Below are positions 1-11,454 of a stretch of DNA of 64,000 bases, piece after piece. Under the pieces are notes generated by a model, which was not told the origin of the DNA, ran no database searches, and saw only the letters and a list, made by a program, of their open reading frames with translations. Each line of letters starts with the position of its first letter. Positions within the stretch are counted from its first letter, which is position 1. Position numbers and translations under genes: made by a program. This DNA comes from Cherax quadricarinatus (Eukaryota > Arthropoda > Malacostraca > Decapoda > Parastacidae), in NCBI RefSeq assembly GCF_038502225.1, contig NC_091293.1:17906459-17970458 (forward strand). Reading direction: 5' to 3'.

Positions 1-163
1 TTTGTCTCTGTATATGTCTTCCTTTCTCATTACATTGTCAAAGTTTCAGACTTTAAAACACTCGTGACTTTACCTGATCTTTATCTCCTCCTCTCCTTAC
101 CTCGTCTCCTTTCCTGTATTTTCTTTGCCTTTCCTTTCTCCTGCCTAGGTGTGTTCTCTCCTA
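1..163. other. unassigned leader of the window
   Basis: Pyrimidine-rich sequence with no recognisable coding frame or terminal repeat. It may be a diverged upstream part of the RTE-like LINE whose frame becomes readable at about 164, but I cannot show that. Confidence 0.3.
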
Positions 164-331
164 TATAATACAAAGTGGAAGCTGTCACGGTTGCTGATGA
201 CACTGTGCTTTTGGGAGATTCTGAAGAGAAGTTACGAAAGTTGGAGGACAAATTTGGGAGGGTATGTAAATGAAAGAAATTAAAATTGAATATAGGAAAG
301 AGCAAGGTGACGAGGGTAACAACAATTTAGG
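164..331 (+). pseudogene. RTE-like LINE reverse transcriptase, first half of a split copy
   Basis: Plus-strand translation gives ADDTVLLGDSEEKL, then a stop and KKLKLNIGKSKVTRV. This is the RT catalytic ADD box and the segment after it. The same segment is read from the minus-strand copy at 19572-19922. The frame breaks at 331, where a TA-flanked transposon begins, and the next residues of the family (the MEEVNVFRY region) appear at 21457 on the same strand. I infer one LINE copy split by a 21.1 kb insertion. It carries an internal stop and is dead. The RTE assignment rests on the ADDT box and on the C-terminal RWFGHV and GRGRPRK motifs seen in sister copies. Confidence 0.75.
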
Positions 332-788
332 TACAGTAGGACCCCACTTATATGGCAGATTAGGTTCCAGGCTACTGCCGGAAAGCAGAACGCCATTTTT
401 TTCCACTTATAAATGTCAGATAATAAGTTTACACTAACATATATTAAGTTAGCAATAGAACAAGGCATTAAAAAATAATAAAAAGTAAAATACACACAGT
501 ACACTCATTACCTGCCTCAAAATATTTGTAGTCTTAATGTAGGGTGAGAAGTGAGTAGTGTTTATTGTTAGAAGTTAGGTGTAGTAAGTATGGCAGCCAG
601 CCAGGCCAAACTACCCAACCCCACCCACCTTAAAATATTTTTAGTCTTAATGGTCTTAATATAGGGTGCAAGGTGAATAGTAGGGTAGGTAGGTATCAAA
701 GTGTGGTAGGTATCGTAACCCCATCTGGCCACCCCACCCACACGTTATGTACTAGGCATTTAACCTTTAAACGGTCCAAACGTATATA

Positions 789-1101
789 CACCTACCATCC
801 GACTTACGACCGAGTTCGGTTCCGAGAAACCGGTCGTAAGTCGAAATGGTCGTAAGTCGAACTTTACTACTGAATATCAACAAAGCATTTTTGTAATGAC
901 TTTATTTTATTGTTTTATTTTGGTATTTCATGTTTTACTTTACTTTTTATGTTGTTAGTACTGTATTTTATACTGTAAGGTTTAGGATAACCACTATGTA
1001 CAACACAAATAGTTGTTTATTTCCCAGAAATTTGGCATAAAAAACATGGTCGTAAGTCGAGTGGTCGTAAGTCGAGCAGGTCGTAAGTCGGATGGTAGGT
1101 G
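789..1101. mobile_element. 313-bp MITE with TA target duplication
   Basis: Terminal inverted repeats CACCTACCATCCGACTTACG at 789 and its reverse complement ending at 1101, flanked by TA (787-788, 1102-1103). The word GGTCGTAAGTCG recurs in direct and inverted form near both ends, so the termini are multi-copy subterminal repeats. The interior is AT-rich and non-coding. It interrupts the subterminal part of P1: joining the flanks restores a sequence resembling the right end of P1. Confidence 0.75.
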
Positions 1102-1103
1102 TA

Positions 1104-1545
1104 TACGTACGTTCTTGCGCAGTGCCCTGAATATTTTGAAAAAAAAAAAATATATAGAAAGAAGAAGAGTACATTTTTTTAAGTGTTTTAGAATAAAAAA
1201 AAAATAGGGTCAGTACTACAGAGATATGAGGCCGAGAAGTTGGCACTGGATGCTCACATGACAGCAGCATCGAGTCCTGCCACTTGCAGAAGTGTTGCCG
1301 ATATACCTTTTTTTCTATTTTTCATATTTTATATAATTTTTATGTTCTGATAATTAAAATTTATATTAGTTCTTGTCATTTCATAACCAATCTTTGTTCT
1401 GACACTAGTATTAGGTACTGAAATTGTACTCAAATTATCACAAACACACTGACAGGTGGACATTTACACCTGTCTTGGCCATTTACTGTTGTCTTGGAAT
1501 ATATACAAAGTATTTATATGTCCCAGCAATATTTTGGATATTTTT
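1104..1545. other. non-coding left interior of P1
   Basis: AT-rich DNA with A and T runs and no coding frame. It lies between the MITE and the LINE-1 tails and is assigned to P1 only by position. Confidence 0.4.
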
Positions 1546-1771
1546 ATTTATTTATTTATTTGAACATGATACAGAGAAGTACAAAAAATACAGTTAAATG
1601 CAGCATGCCAAAGCCACTTGAATGCATAGCATTACGGGCAGGCTTAAAATTAACTTAAGATTAACTAAGCAATGAAGTATTCAGTGGTAAAACATTATTG
1701 TAAACAGATAACAAGCACAAATGAGTATTACAAAAACAGGTCATATGGTTGCTTGCATTGCTGTACAATCA
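1546..1771 (-). mobile_element. LINE-1 3' tail, 5'-truncated copy
   Basis: The block after the (TTTA)n run repeats, with a few differences, at 1790-2010: the words gaacatgatacagagaagta and ggcaggcttaaaattaactt occur in both. On the minus strand this is the LINE-1 3' end with an (AAATA)n tail. It lies tail-to-tail in the same orientation as the longer copy that follows. Confidence 0.65.
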
Positions 1772-2328
1772 GTATTTATTTATTTATTTATTTAATTTGA
1801 ACATGATACAGAGAAGTACAAGGAATACAATTTTTAAAGTGCAACATGCCAAAGCCCCTTGTATGCAGAGCATTATGGGCAGGCTTAAAATTAACTTAAG
1901 ATTAACTAAGCAATGATATATTCAGTGGTACAAAAATTATTGTAAAACAGATAACAATTTAGTACAAATGAGTATTACAAAGACAGGTCATATGGTCATT
2001 TACTGTGTTGCTGTGTAATCAGTAGAATGGAGTATTCTGTTAGGTAATGAAGTTAAATAGTAACAAAGTTTGATTGGGTCACAGGTTGACATTTATGAGA
2101 TACAATAATGAGATACATATATGAGATACAATTTTTGAGATACAATTATTCAGTATTTATTTAGTTGTGGGTGACTAAGTGATTTTTGAGAAGAGACTTG
2201 AATTTATAAACAGACAGTGTTTCTTTTATATTCACAGGTAATGAATTCCAGATTTTAGGGCCTTTTATCTGCATTGAGTTTTTACATAGCATGCGATGGA
2301 CACGAGGAACATCAAAGAGTGATCTGTG

Positions 2329-5069
2329 TCATGTGTTATGGTCATGTGTTCTGTTGAGGTTGGTAAGGAGATGTTTGAGGGGAGGGTTTATGTCAGAGTT
2401 AAGTGTTCTATGTATGTAGTAGGTGCAGTAATAAGTACGGATGTTTTGTATTGTGAGTAGGTTTAGAGTTTTGAATATTGGTGGAGTGTGCTGTCTGTAG
2501 TGGGAATTTGTTATTCTCACTGCAGCCTTTTGTTGGGTGATTAGTGGTCTGAGATGGTTTATTGTTGTTGAGCCCCATGCACAAATTCCATAGGTGAGAT
2601 TGGGATAAATAAGTGAGTGATATAGGGCCAGGAGGGCTGACTGTGGAACATAGTATCGTATCTTCAATAGTATGCCTACGGTCTTGGAAATTTTTTTGAA
2701 AATTTTTGTATATGTGTTTGAAATTTGAGTCTATTATCAAGGTGGATTCCTAGGAATTTTCCCTCTGTGAGTTTTGTGATAGGTGATCCATTTATCATTA
2801 TGTTAAGAGACACATCTGCAGCTCTGTTACCAAACTGAATGAAGTAGGTTTTGCCAATGTTTAGGGTAAGTTTGTTAGTCCTCATCCAGGTTGATATTTC
2901 CTGTAATTCGGTATTTACAGTATTGGCTAGTATGACTGGGCTCGGGTGAGAGTAGACGTATGTAGTGTCATCTGCAAATAGTGTGGGTTTGAGTAGTTGC
3001 AATGCATTTGGTAGGTCATTTATGTATATATGAGAAAGAGAAGAGGGCCTAGGACACTTCCCTGTGGACACCAACTGTAATTGGCTGTGCTGAAGAGTTT
3101 GCCCCATTTGTGTACACATATTGGCTTCTGTTGCTGAGGTATGACTTTAGGTAGTTGAGGGAGTGCCCTCTTATACCATAGTGTGACAATTTTATGTGGA
3201 GCAAGTCGTGGTCAACTGTATCGAAAGCTTTACGTAAGTCAATGAAGATCTCCAGTGGGACTTATTTTTTCTCTATTGCTGTATAAATACGTTCTAGCAT
3301 GTGGATAATAGCATCATTAGTATTTTTATTAGGCCTGAACCCAAATTGACAGGGGTTGAGTATGTTGTGGGAGATGAGGTAGGAATAGATACGCTTATGG
3401 ATTAATTTTTCAAAGATTTTAGAGAGAGGGTGTAAGTTGGATATTGGCCTATAGTTATTCAAGTCTGTGTGGTCTCCTCCTTTATGGATCAGGGTGACCC
3501 TTGCTATTTTGAGAACTGTAGGAAAGGTAGAGGATTCTATGGATTTGTTAAAGAGTGTTGCAATGATTGGTGATAGCACTTGTGACACTTTTTTGTTTGT
3601 AATGGGTGGTAAGGTATTTAAATCTCCTGTTTTGTTTTTTAGTTTGTTGATAATAAGGGAGACTTCAGTTGGGTTAGTCGGAGCTAGGAACAGTGTGTTC
3701 GGGTAGTTGCCAGTGAGGTAGTCATTGGGTGGAGTATCTGAGCTTGGGATTTTATTGGCAAGGTTTTTTCCTATAGTGGAGAAGAAATCATTGAGTCTGT
3801 TTGCTGTTTCAGTAGGTGGGAATTGCGGTTCATCTGGTTTTGTTAATTCAGTTTTGCTATTTCGTGTTATATTTTTTGTTCTTAGTATTTATGTCACCTC
3901 ATAAGTTGGATAATCTGTTCTCATAATACAATTTTTTAGCCCTTCTTATCCGGCTGGTTAGGATTGACGAGTAACGTTTTGTTTGGTCTCTGGTTATGTG
4001 GCCCATTCTGTACTGTTTTTCGTATTGGTGCTTTGTATTTATGGATTTGAGGATACTGGGTGTTAGCCAGGGACTGTTCAGTCTCTTTGCAGTCATCTGT
4101 TTAGTTTTTTTAGGGCAGTGCTTGTTATAGAGGTATTGGGTCTTTTTTAGAAAATTATTAATACATTCGTCAATATCTGTATAGATTTCTAGCTCAGTGT
4201 GCCAGTCAATGTTTGTCACTGCTGCTGTGAAGTTATTGATAGCTGCCTCATTGTGAAGTCTGAAAGTGACTAGTAGTGTCTAGGGGTAATTTGCCAAGGT
4301 TTGTTATGAGTAAGGTAGGGTAGTGATCTGTGGTATTATCTGTGATTATGCCTGATCTTAAGGGGGATATGGTGTTGGTCCAGATGTGGTCTAGTAGGGA
4401 AACACTAGTCTCTATAACTCTTGTAGGTTTTGTTACTGTTGGTAGCAACATGCAGTTACTCACTGTGTTTGTGAATTCAGTAACATGTGGGTCTTGGTCT
4501 TGTAGGAGATTTATATTGAAATCACCTGAGAGTAGCAAGTGATGTTTGTTCATGCATCTATCAGTTATCATACTTCCTAGGTTTTGACTAAATTGGCTAA
4601 TGTTTGACTGTGGTACTCTGTAGATGTTTATCACTGTGAGAGGTTTTTGTAGGTATTTGGATCTGAATTTAGCTATTATATATTCCCCATGTTCATCCCT
4701 TATGCAAGTATTAGTGATACATTCTAGTTGGTCTGAGTAGTATATAGCTGTGCCACCCCCTTGTTGATCTGGCCTACAGTTGTGTATGGCTGTGTAACCA
4801 GGAATGGCATAGACATCTGTAGTATCAGGCTTTAGCCAGGTTTCGGTGAGAGTAATGATGGATATACTGGCATGCAGGGAATTTAGTAATGCTATGAGGT
4901 CATCGTAATGTTTGCTTAAAGATCTGATATTGTAATTAAAGACAGTTATGTTGTTGTTGGCTCTGAGGAGTGCCTTTGATTGTTCTGCTGTGTAGTAATT
5001 ACAGTTACTGTTTGATTCATTTAAGTCATTAGATAAGAGGTTGGTATCAGGATCAATGCTTGTAATCAT
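2329..5069 (-). pseudogene. LINE-1 ORF2: endonuclease and reverse transcriptase, broken
   Basis: The endonuclease part (5069-4248) reads NITVFNYNIRSLSKH, ITLTETWL, GGGTAIYY, LLSGDFNINL and TDHYPTLL, the motif order of APE-type endonucleases (E, then GDFN, then DH). After a frameshift near 4247 come the linker (4219-3899) and the RT: NNYRPISNLHPLSKIFEKL, IDLRKAFDTVDHD read through a stop near 3262, then FADDTTYVYSH with the catalytic ADD (3119-2676). The C-terminal thumb and W-containing region (2667-2329) is in another frame. At least four frame breaks or stops make it non-functional. Known family role: nicks target DNA and copies its own RNA there. Confidence 0.75.
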
Positions 5070-5101
5070 AAGATTTGTAGTGAATCTATAGTTAGAATTA
5101 A

Positions 5102-6120
5102 CCTTTTGAGGGTTTTTGACGTACTAGTACGCATAAATTCTAGCGGCCTCAAATCTAGTGGGAGAAAGCTGGTAGGCCTTCATATGAAAGAATGGGTCTA
5201 TGTGGTCAGTGTGCACAGTCTAAAAAAAATCCTGCAGCACACAGTGCATAATGAGAAAAAAAAAACTTTGACCATTTTTTTGGAATAAATCAGCGACTTT
5301 GCAGTGTATGGTATTTATTGTTGTATTCTAGTTTTCTTGGTCTCATTTTATAGAATGGAAGACATATTACAGAAATTGAGATGATTTTGACTGGTTTTAC
5401 AATGAAAGGTGCCTTGAAATTGAGCTCAAAGTAGCAGAAATGTTCGATTTTTACCAAACTTCAAAAGTAAACAAATCGTGCCAAGCGTGCAATACACGTC
5501 AACTGGTGAGTCTAATATTCTTTCACAAGTGCACCAATAATATTTATACCATTTTTTACACTAATGCAGTAGTCTGCATAACAGTAAATCTTATATTTTT
5601 TGTGAGAATAAAAATTCAAAGTGGAAAGCAAAAGAATATAAGAGGGGCCTTGAGACGTGACTAATGACTAGAGGAAATGTCATTTTAGTGCCAGGAATGT
5701 CTTTCTTGTTTATTCTGGACCCTATTCGGAAATTGGCATCTTTTGAAATTGGCAAAATTGCTAAATTCTGACCACTGTACTGGATAGTTGAATTTCATAA
5801 ATGGGTGGTTTCTTGCACCCATTCGATAGAAAAAATGGAGTTCTAGCGAAATATTCATGTTTTTTGTCGACTAGTACAGTGAAATTGGCTGAAAATGGGG
5901 CTCAAAGTGGGCAAAATCGCCGATGCGTGAACATCGCCGAGACCGCTAACTTTGCAAGAGCATAATTCCGTAAGTTTTCTATCAAATTTCAAACTTTTGG
6001 TGTCTTTATGATCGGGAAAAGATTATCTATCTTTTCATAAGAGAAAATAATTTTTTTTTTTTTTAAATTTGGCCGACCCTGAGAACGAGTTTCGGAGAGG
6101 GCCTGTCGACCCTCAAAGGG
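5102..6120. mobile_element. non-autonomous piggyBac element P2 (1.0 kb)
   Basis: Left end CCTTTTGAGGGTTTTTGACG and right end read inward CCCTTTGAGGGTCGACAGGC, flanked by TTAA (5098-5101, 6121-6124). The ends match those of the element at 14006-16655 in reverse order, so P2 is inverted relative to it. The interior is non-coding and related to 9202-9895 and 10063-10385. It sits in the LINE-1 linker just upstream of the ORF2 start. Confidence 0.75.
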
Positions 6121-6124
6121 TTAA

Positions 6125-7290
6125 GTATAAGACAAAGTAAATATTCTAAAGCTATAAAATAGCACTTGAGTTATTTTAACAAATGTAAAAAATATGAGCT
6201 AAGGTAGCTCTTTAAAGCTAAAATAAATGAGGCAATATAAAAGGGACTAAAATAATTTGTGGTGAACAAAAAAGTGGTAATCAAATAAATGAATATAATG
6301 GCAGAATAATGAACGTATTACACTTTAGCACCTGGGAATAGCACCTTGATTATTTTAACAATTGTGAATATATGAACTAAGGTTGTTATATAAAGCTAAA
6401 ATAAAAGAGAAAAAATATAAGGGACTAAATTAAGTAATGGTAAACGAAGTTAAAATGACAGATAGTCACTATGATATAATATTGATTTGGGAGTAAGATC
6501 TGATTTGTTATATATAATAAGTTGAGCAATATATTGTACTATAAAAAGTAAAAAAAAATAATATGAGGTAGTTGGTAATAGTTAGCAAAAGATAGTTAAG
6601 GGCCTTGAACAATGATATAATTGAAATATACACTAATTGCACACACAATATAGTCACTAAGATATGAAAATAATCTTAGAATAGGACTTATAATATAAAC
6701 TTATAATATAAAAATACAAATTAAAATGGTACTTGCAATTGCACTAGGGTCTGATATAGGTTGTTAACAAGATCAAGAGTATAACTAGATTTAAATTGAC
6801 AAAATAAAATTCACAAATTAAAGTACCAATAGAATAATAAGTAAAAAATAACAATGGCAATGACTTGGTTATAATATGATAGTAAGATGGTAGACAGGTA
6901 CACAGGTACAAAGGATAATATAAAGGTTGGAGTTGAATATACAAACTTGAAAATTTGGCAACAAAATGTTATGAAAAGTATAAAATAATGATTAATGTAC
7001 AAAAGTAAAATTGACTGGTAGTAAATATGGTGTTCAATAAAATTTTAATAAGTAATAATGATTACAAAAAAAGTGAAAAAGTAATGTTTATTTCATTCAT
7101 TATTGCACTGGTAGTTATACAAGAGGTTATTTGGCAGTACAAGGTAATTAAGAGTACTCTAAGATAGTAAATGTGGTATTAAAACAGGTTATGGTAATTA
7201 GACAAGTAATGGTAATTAAATGATGTCAAAAATGTTAAGAGTAAATTGTGCTGATAGTAAAAATGGTAATTAATTATTAATTTTAGTAAG
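6125..7290 (-). other. LINE-1 linker between ORF1 and ORF2
   Basis: Strongly AT-rich sequence rich in words such as atggtaatt and aaataaaa, with no frame I trust. By position it is the bulk of the linker between LINE-1 ORF1 and ORF2. Two small further pieces lie at 10502-10515 and 13863-14001, between the transposons. No gene seen. Confidence 0.45.
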
Positions 7291-7496
7291 TACAGGTCCG
7301 CCATCACAAATCCGGCAATCAGTTATTCGGTTCCTTCAGTTATTCGGCACTAATTTTGGCTAGCATAATTTCAAATTTCCAGGGTCGCCACACCAACCTG
7401 CTGGTACTGTTTGGTGGCGCTACTTGCTGCATAAGTCATTCCAATTTCTTTTTCTCCATTTAATGTTTTAACCTGCTTACTTTTAGCCCTAGCCAT

Positions 7497-7595
7497 GGTT
7501 CCAATGAATAAAAGAAATGCTTCTCATTATGTAAAGCACCTACACAGTACATTATCCATTAAAGATAAGGTGGCTTTGAAGCCACTGTCGGTTGT
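7497..7595 (+). pseudogene. jerky/pogo-type transposase N-terminus, scrap
   Basis: The plus strand reads MVPMNKRNASHYVKHLHSTL then SIKDKVALKPL before homology stops. LSIKDKV is the start of the Psq-type helix-turn-helix found in jerky/Tigger transposases. It is positioned where a transposase start would sit inside T2. Everything after about 7600 has been lost or replaced. Short and diverged, so only moderately sure. Confidence 0.45.
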
Positions 7596-7603
7596 CACGA
7601 ACT

Positions 7604-7924
7604 CAGTCTCATGAAGCAGGAGAATATGCTTTATTATTATGCTAATATCAACACTACAGCTTATTTGCCTATCACAATTGATCTAATATGACATAAGAAA
7701 CAAAATAAATAACATAAAACATGTTAAATACTCAAGAATAAATAATATTTGGCACACCGAGCAGTTCGACAGAGGTATGAAGAGGATATGGTATATAAAT
7801 ACCATTCTCCTATCCCTGTCTCGGGGGCTTATATTAGAGAAAACGGAGTATAGCACAGGGCTAACTATGATATACACTTGTACTCCACCATAAACATGAA
7901 TCAAAAAAGTTATTTTCTCTCTAT
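7604..7924. other. unassigned insert inside T2
   Basis: About 320 bp with no terminal repeat, coding frame or similarity to anything else I can place in the window. It could be part of T2, or an unrecognised solo repeat lying between the transposase scrap and the SINE block. Confidence 0.25.
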
Positions 7925-8037
7925 AGATTATCACACATAGCAGCATATGTGTAGAGAACCTAGGATAACCCCAAAAAAGTCAACGTGGCTTATTTTTAGT
8001 ACCTGGCTTGGGTTAGCCATATATGATTTTTGGTAAA
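7925..8037 (-). repeat. tail module shared with LINE-5 (SINE-like)
   Basis: The words gaacctaggataacc and agtcaacgtggcttattt match, in reverse complement, the 3' UTR of LINE-5 at 50005-50075. A longer copy lies at 9904-10062. This is either a LINE-5 tail fragment or a SINE that borrowed the LINE-5 tail. Confidence 0.55.
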
Positions 8038-8325
8038 TATTCGATTCCCAGCCAGGGTAGAAACATTAGGCATGTTTCTTTACACCTGTTGTCTATGTTT
8101 ACCCATCAGTAAATGGGTACCTGGGTGTTAGTCGACTAGTGTGGGTGTTATCCTGGGACACTGACCTAATTTTCTTGAAATACTCAGCATAACAAGTGCC
8201 TTTCTATACAGTAGTATGTCACTTATGTCAGCTAGGCCTGTATATCTTGTACATGTACATGTAGTAAATAAAGATATTATTATTATTATTATTATTATTA
8301 TATTATTATTATTTATTTATTTATT
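8038..8325 (+). mobile_element. tRNA-derived SINE, 5'-truncated, with (ATT)n tail
   Basis: It starts at ATTCGATTCCC, which resembles a tRNA B box, followed by the word cacctgttgtctatg and gtgttagtcgactagtgtgg, and ends in an ATT microsatellite (8276-8325). B box plus a simple-repeat tail is the usual SINE layout. The A box and upstream half are missing, and a LINE-5-tail module directly precedes it. Assignment to SINE is from structure, not a database match. Confidence 0.55.
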
Positions 8326-8326
8326 T

Positions 8327-9137
8327 TATATTATCACACTGGCCGATTCCCACCAAGGCAGGGTGGCCCGAAAAAGAAAAACTTTCACCATCATTCACTC
8401 CATCACTGTCTTGCCAGAAGGGTGCTTTACACTACAGTTTTTAAACTGCAACATTAACACCCCTCCTTCAGAGTGCAGGCACTGTACTTCCCATCTCCAG
8501 GACTCAAGTCCAGCCTGCCGGTTTCCCTGAATCCCTTCATAAATGTTACTTTGCTCACACTCCAACAGCACGTCAAGTATTAAAAACCATTTGTCTCCAT
8601 TCACTCCTATCAAACATGCTCACGCATGCCTGCTGGAAGTCCAAGCCCCTCGCACACAAAACCTCCTTTACCCCCTCCCTCCAACCTTTCCTAGGCCGAC
8701 CCCTACCCCGCCTTCCTTCCACTACTGACTGATACAATCTTGAAGTCATTCTGTTTCGCTCCATTCTCTCTACATGTCCGAACCACCTCAACAACCCTTC
8801 CTCAGCCCTCTGGACAACAGTTTTGGTAATCCCCCACCTCCTCCTAACTTCCAAACTACGAATTCTCTGCATTATATTCACACCACACATTGCCCTCAGA
8901 CATGACATCTCCACTGCCTCCAGCCTTCTCCTCGCTGCAACATTCATCACCCACGCTTCATACCCATATAAGAGCGTTGGTAAAACTATACTCTCATACA
9001 TTCCCCTCTTTGCCTCCAAGGACAAAGTTCTTTGTCTCCACAGACTCCTAAGTGCACCACTCACTCTTTTTCCCTCATCAATTCTATGATTCACCTCATC
9101 TTTCATAGACCCATCCGCTGACACGTCCACTCCCAAA
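8327..9137 (-). pseudogene. RTE-like LINE, 3' fragment (RT C-terminus)
   Basis: The minus-strand frame 9136-8573 reads LGVDVSADGSMKDEVNHRID, then LWRQRTLSLEAKRGMYESIV, CLRAMCGVNIMQR, RWFGHVERMERNR and GRRGRGRPRKGW, the C-terminal domain of RTE-type LINE proteins. The frame is open through to its stop, so the fragment is young. The 3' UTR runs to 8327 and ends in an AT-rich tail. It is 5'-truncated at 9137, just after the catalytic domain, and flanked on both sides by ATT repeats. It is nearly identical to part of 18894-20790. Confidence 0.7.
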
Positions 9138-9200
9138 TATCTTATTATTATATTATTATTATATTATTATTATATTATATTATTATATTATTATTATTAT
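9138..9200. repeat. (TTA)n microsatellite
   Basis: Imperfect TTA/ATT tract directly at the 5' truncation point of the RTE fragment. Confidence 0.9.
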
Positions 9201-9201
9201 T

Positions 9202-10385
9202 TTCTCGATTGTTTGTTGGGTTATCTTATTCAAACTTGGGCAATGTATGATGGAAAGATACTTCTTCACGTACACCAGAAATGAAAGAAATCAGACCATA
9301 AATAGTGGAGTTCACTTTTCAGCCATTAGCGGCTGCTTAGCGGTATATTTTTGTATGGTTGTATGGTTATATTCTCATTTTTTCGGTCTCATTTGATAGA
9401 ATGAAAGATATATTACAGAAATAGATATGATTTTGATTGGTTTCATGACGAAAAGTACCTTGAAATTGCGCTCACAGTAGCGAAAATGTTCTAATCTTTA
9501 GCGAAGCTCAAAAGTAAACAAATGACGTCACCGTCCAATACCTGTCCGCCTGCCAGTCTAAATTCCAATACGGAGTCAAGAATGGATTGACATTATTTAT
9601 ACAATTATTACAATAATGCAGTAGTCTGCATAAAAGTAAATCTTCCATTTTTTGTGAATAAAAATTCCAAATGGTAAGCAAGAGTAATATAAGAGGGGCC
9701 TGTAGCCGTGACTAATGAACGGAGAAAATGTTATTTTAGTGCCAGGAATGTCTGCATTGTTTATTCTGGACCCTATTTTGAAATTGGCATCTTTTGAAAT
9801 TTGTGTGAAATTGGCCAAATTTCCAATTTCTGACCACTTTATTGGGTAGTTGAAATAAGTGAATGGGCGGTTTCTTGTACTCAGTTGACAGACTAGAAGT
9901 AAATAAGTTTATTCAGGTATACACAAATACAGTTACATAGATTATCATACATAACAGTGTATGTATAAAGAACCTAGGATAACCCAGAAAAGTCAGACAA
10001 AGTGACTTATTTCCAGTACCTGGCTTGGGCTTGCCATATATGATTTTTGGTAAATATTTTTTTTTCTCGATTGTTTGTTGGGCTATAACATTGAAACTTG
10101 GGCAATGTATGATGGAAAGCTGCTTCTTAACGTACAACAAAAATAAAAAAGACGGACGATAAATAAGGGAGTTCACTTCTCAGCCATTAGCTGCCTCTTT
10201 GCAGTATATTTTCGTATGGTATTTATGGTTGTATTCTCATTTTTTGGACTCATTGATAGAATGGAAGATATATTACAGAAATAGACATGATTTTGATTGT
10301 TTTCATAACGAAAAGTACCTTGAAATTGAGCTCAAAGTAGTGGAAATGTTCGATTTTTGCCGATGTTCAATGAACTGTGTAAGTC
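9202..10385 (+). repeat. piggyBac-derived non-coding DNA, duplicated
   Basis: Two blocks, 9202-9895 and 10063-10385, both begin ctcgattgtttgttggg and share atgatggaaag and atattacagaaatag. Both resemble the interior of P2 (about 5290-5830). A LINE-5-tail module (9904-10062) separates them. No coding capacity. Confidence 0.55.
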
Positions 10386-10764
10386 AAGTTGGTTAATTTT
10401 ATTAAGTGTATTCTAACCTAACCACTCTGTATTTCAGCAAACTCAGTAATCCGGCACACTACAGGTCCCAATGATGCTGGATTTGTGATGGAGGACCTGT
10501 AATATCAATTAATAGTACAGTGGACCCTCGACCAACGATGGCATCGATTAACGATAAATCCGACTAGCGATACATTTTAACGCAAAATTTTTGCCTCGAC
10601 TAGCACTAAAAAACTCGACCAACACTATTTGTTCCGTCAGACGCGTCCACTTCTGGCCAGTGTTTACAAGCCAGCCAGCCACCGCTGTCGATTCCAAGCA
10701 TACAATCGGAACATTTCATGTTATCACAGCCTTTTTAGTGATTGCACCTGCAAATTGAGTCACC

Positions 10765-11148
10765 ATGGGCCCCAAGAAATCTTCTAGTGCCAACCCTACA
10801 GCAAAAAGGGTGAGAATTACTATGGATATGAAGAAAGAGATCATTGCTAAGTATGAAAGTGGAGTGCATGTCTCCGAGCTGGCCAGGTTGTACACAAAAC
10901 CCCAATCAACCATTGCTACTATTGTGGCTAAAAAAACGGCAATCAAGGAAGCTGTTCTTGCCAAAGGTGCAACTATGTTTTCGAAACTGAGATCGCAAGT
11001 ACTCGAAGATGTTGAGAAACTGTTATTGGTGTGGATAAACGAAAAACAGATAGCAGGAGATAGCATCTCTCAAGCGATCATATGTGAAAAGGCTAGGAAG
11101 TTGCATGACGATTTAATGAAAAAATGCCAGCAACTAGTGGTGATGTGA
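10765..11148 (+). pseudogene. Tigger transposase N-terminus (CENP-B type HTH), deleted copy
   Basis: The 127-residue frame opens MGPKKSSSANPTAKRVRI and contains KKEIIAKYESGVHVSELARL and KPQSTIATIV, the pogo/Tigger N-terminal DNA-binding helix-turn-helix. The second CENP-B-like HTH begins at SKLRSQVLEDVEKLLLVWI. A one-base loss near 11117 shifts the frame. In the other frame the protein continues SEFKASKGWFERFK to about 11190, then jumps straight to the C-terminal REVTPEKD equivalent. The catalytic domain is therefore missing. Its close relative in T4 shows what was lost. Confidence 0.8.
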
Positions 11149-11454
11149 GTGAATTTAAGGCCAGCAAAGGTTGGTTTGAGAGATTTAAAGGGAAGGGAAG
11201 TAACCCCGGAAAAGGACTTGCCACCTTAAGTCCTAATGGAATGGGATTCCCCTTCTAAACACTAAGACCATCAACACTCTCCCCTCCTCCCATCCCAACA
11301 ATCATCACCAGATCTTCAATAAAGGTAAGTGTCATGTAACTGTGCGTGTCTTCTTCAGTTTGTGTGTATTAAAATTAATATTTCATGTGGTAAAAACAAT
11401 TTTTTTTTCATACTTTGGGGTGTCCTACACGGATTAATTTGATTTCCATTAGTA

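Larger units (their letters stand above)
7293..10499. mobile_element. Tigger/pogo-like element T2
   Basis: Left end CAGGTCCGCCATCACAAATC at 7293; right end read inward from 10499 is CAGGTCCTCCATCACAAATC. Flanking TA at 7291-7292 and 10500-10501. It carries a transposase N-terminal scrap at 7497-7595 and has itself been filled by a SINE, an RTE fragment and piggyBac-derived DNA. Confidence 0.8.

Noticed and set aside
8038..8060. Functional tRNA gene
   Set aside because: Only a B-box-like word is present; no cloverleaf or A box, and it ends in a microsatellite tail as a SINE does.
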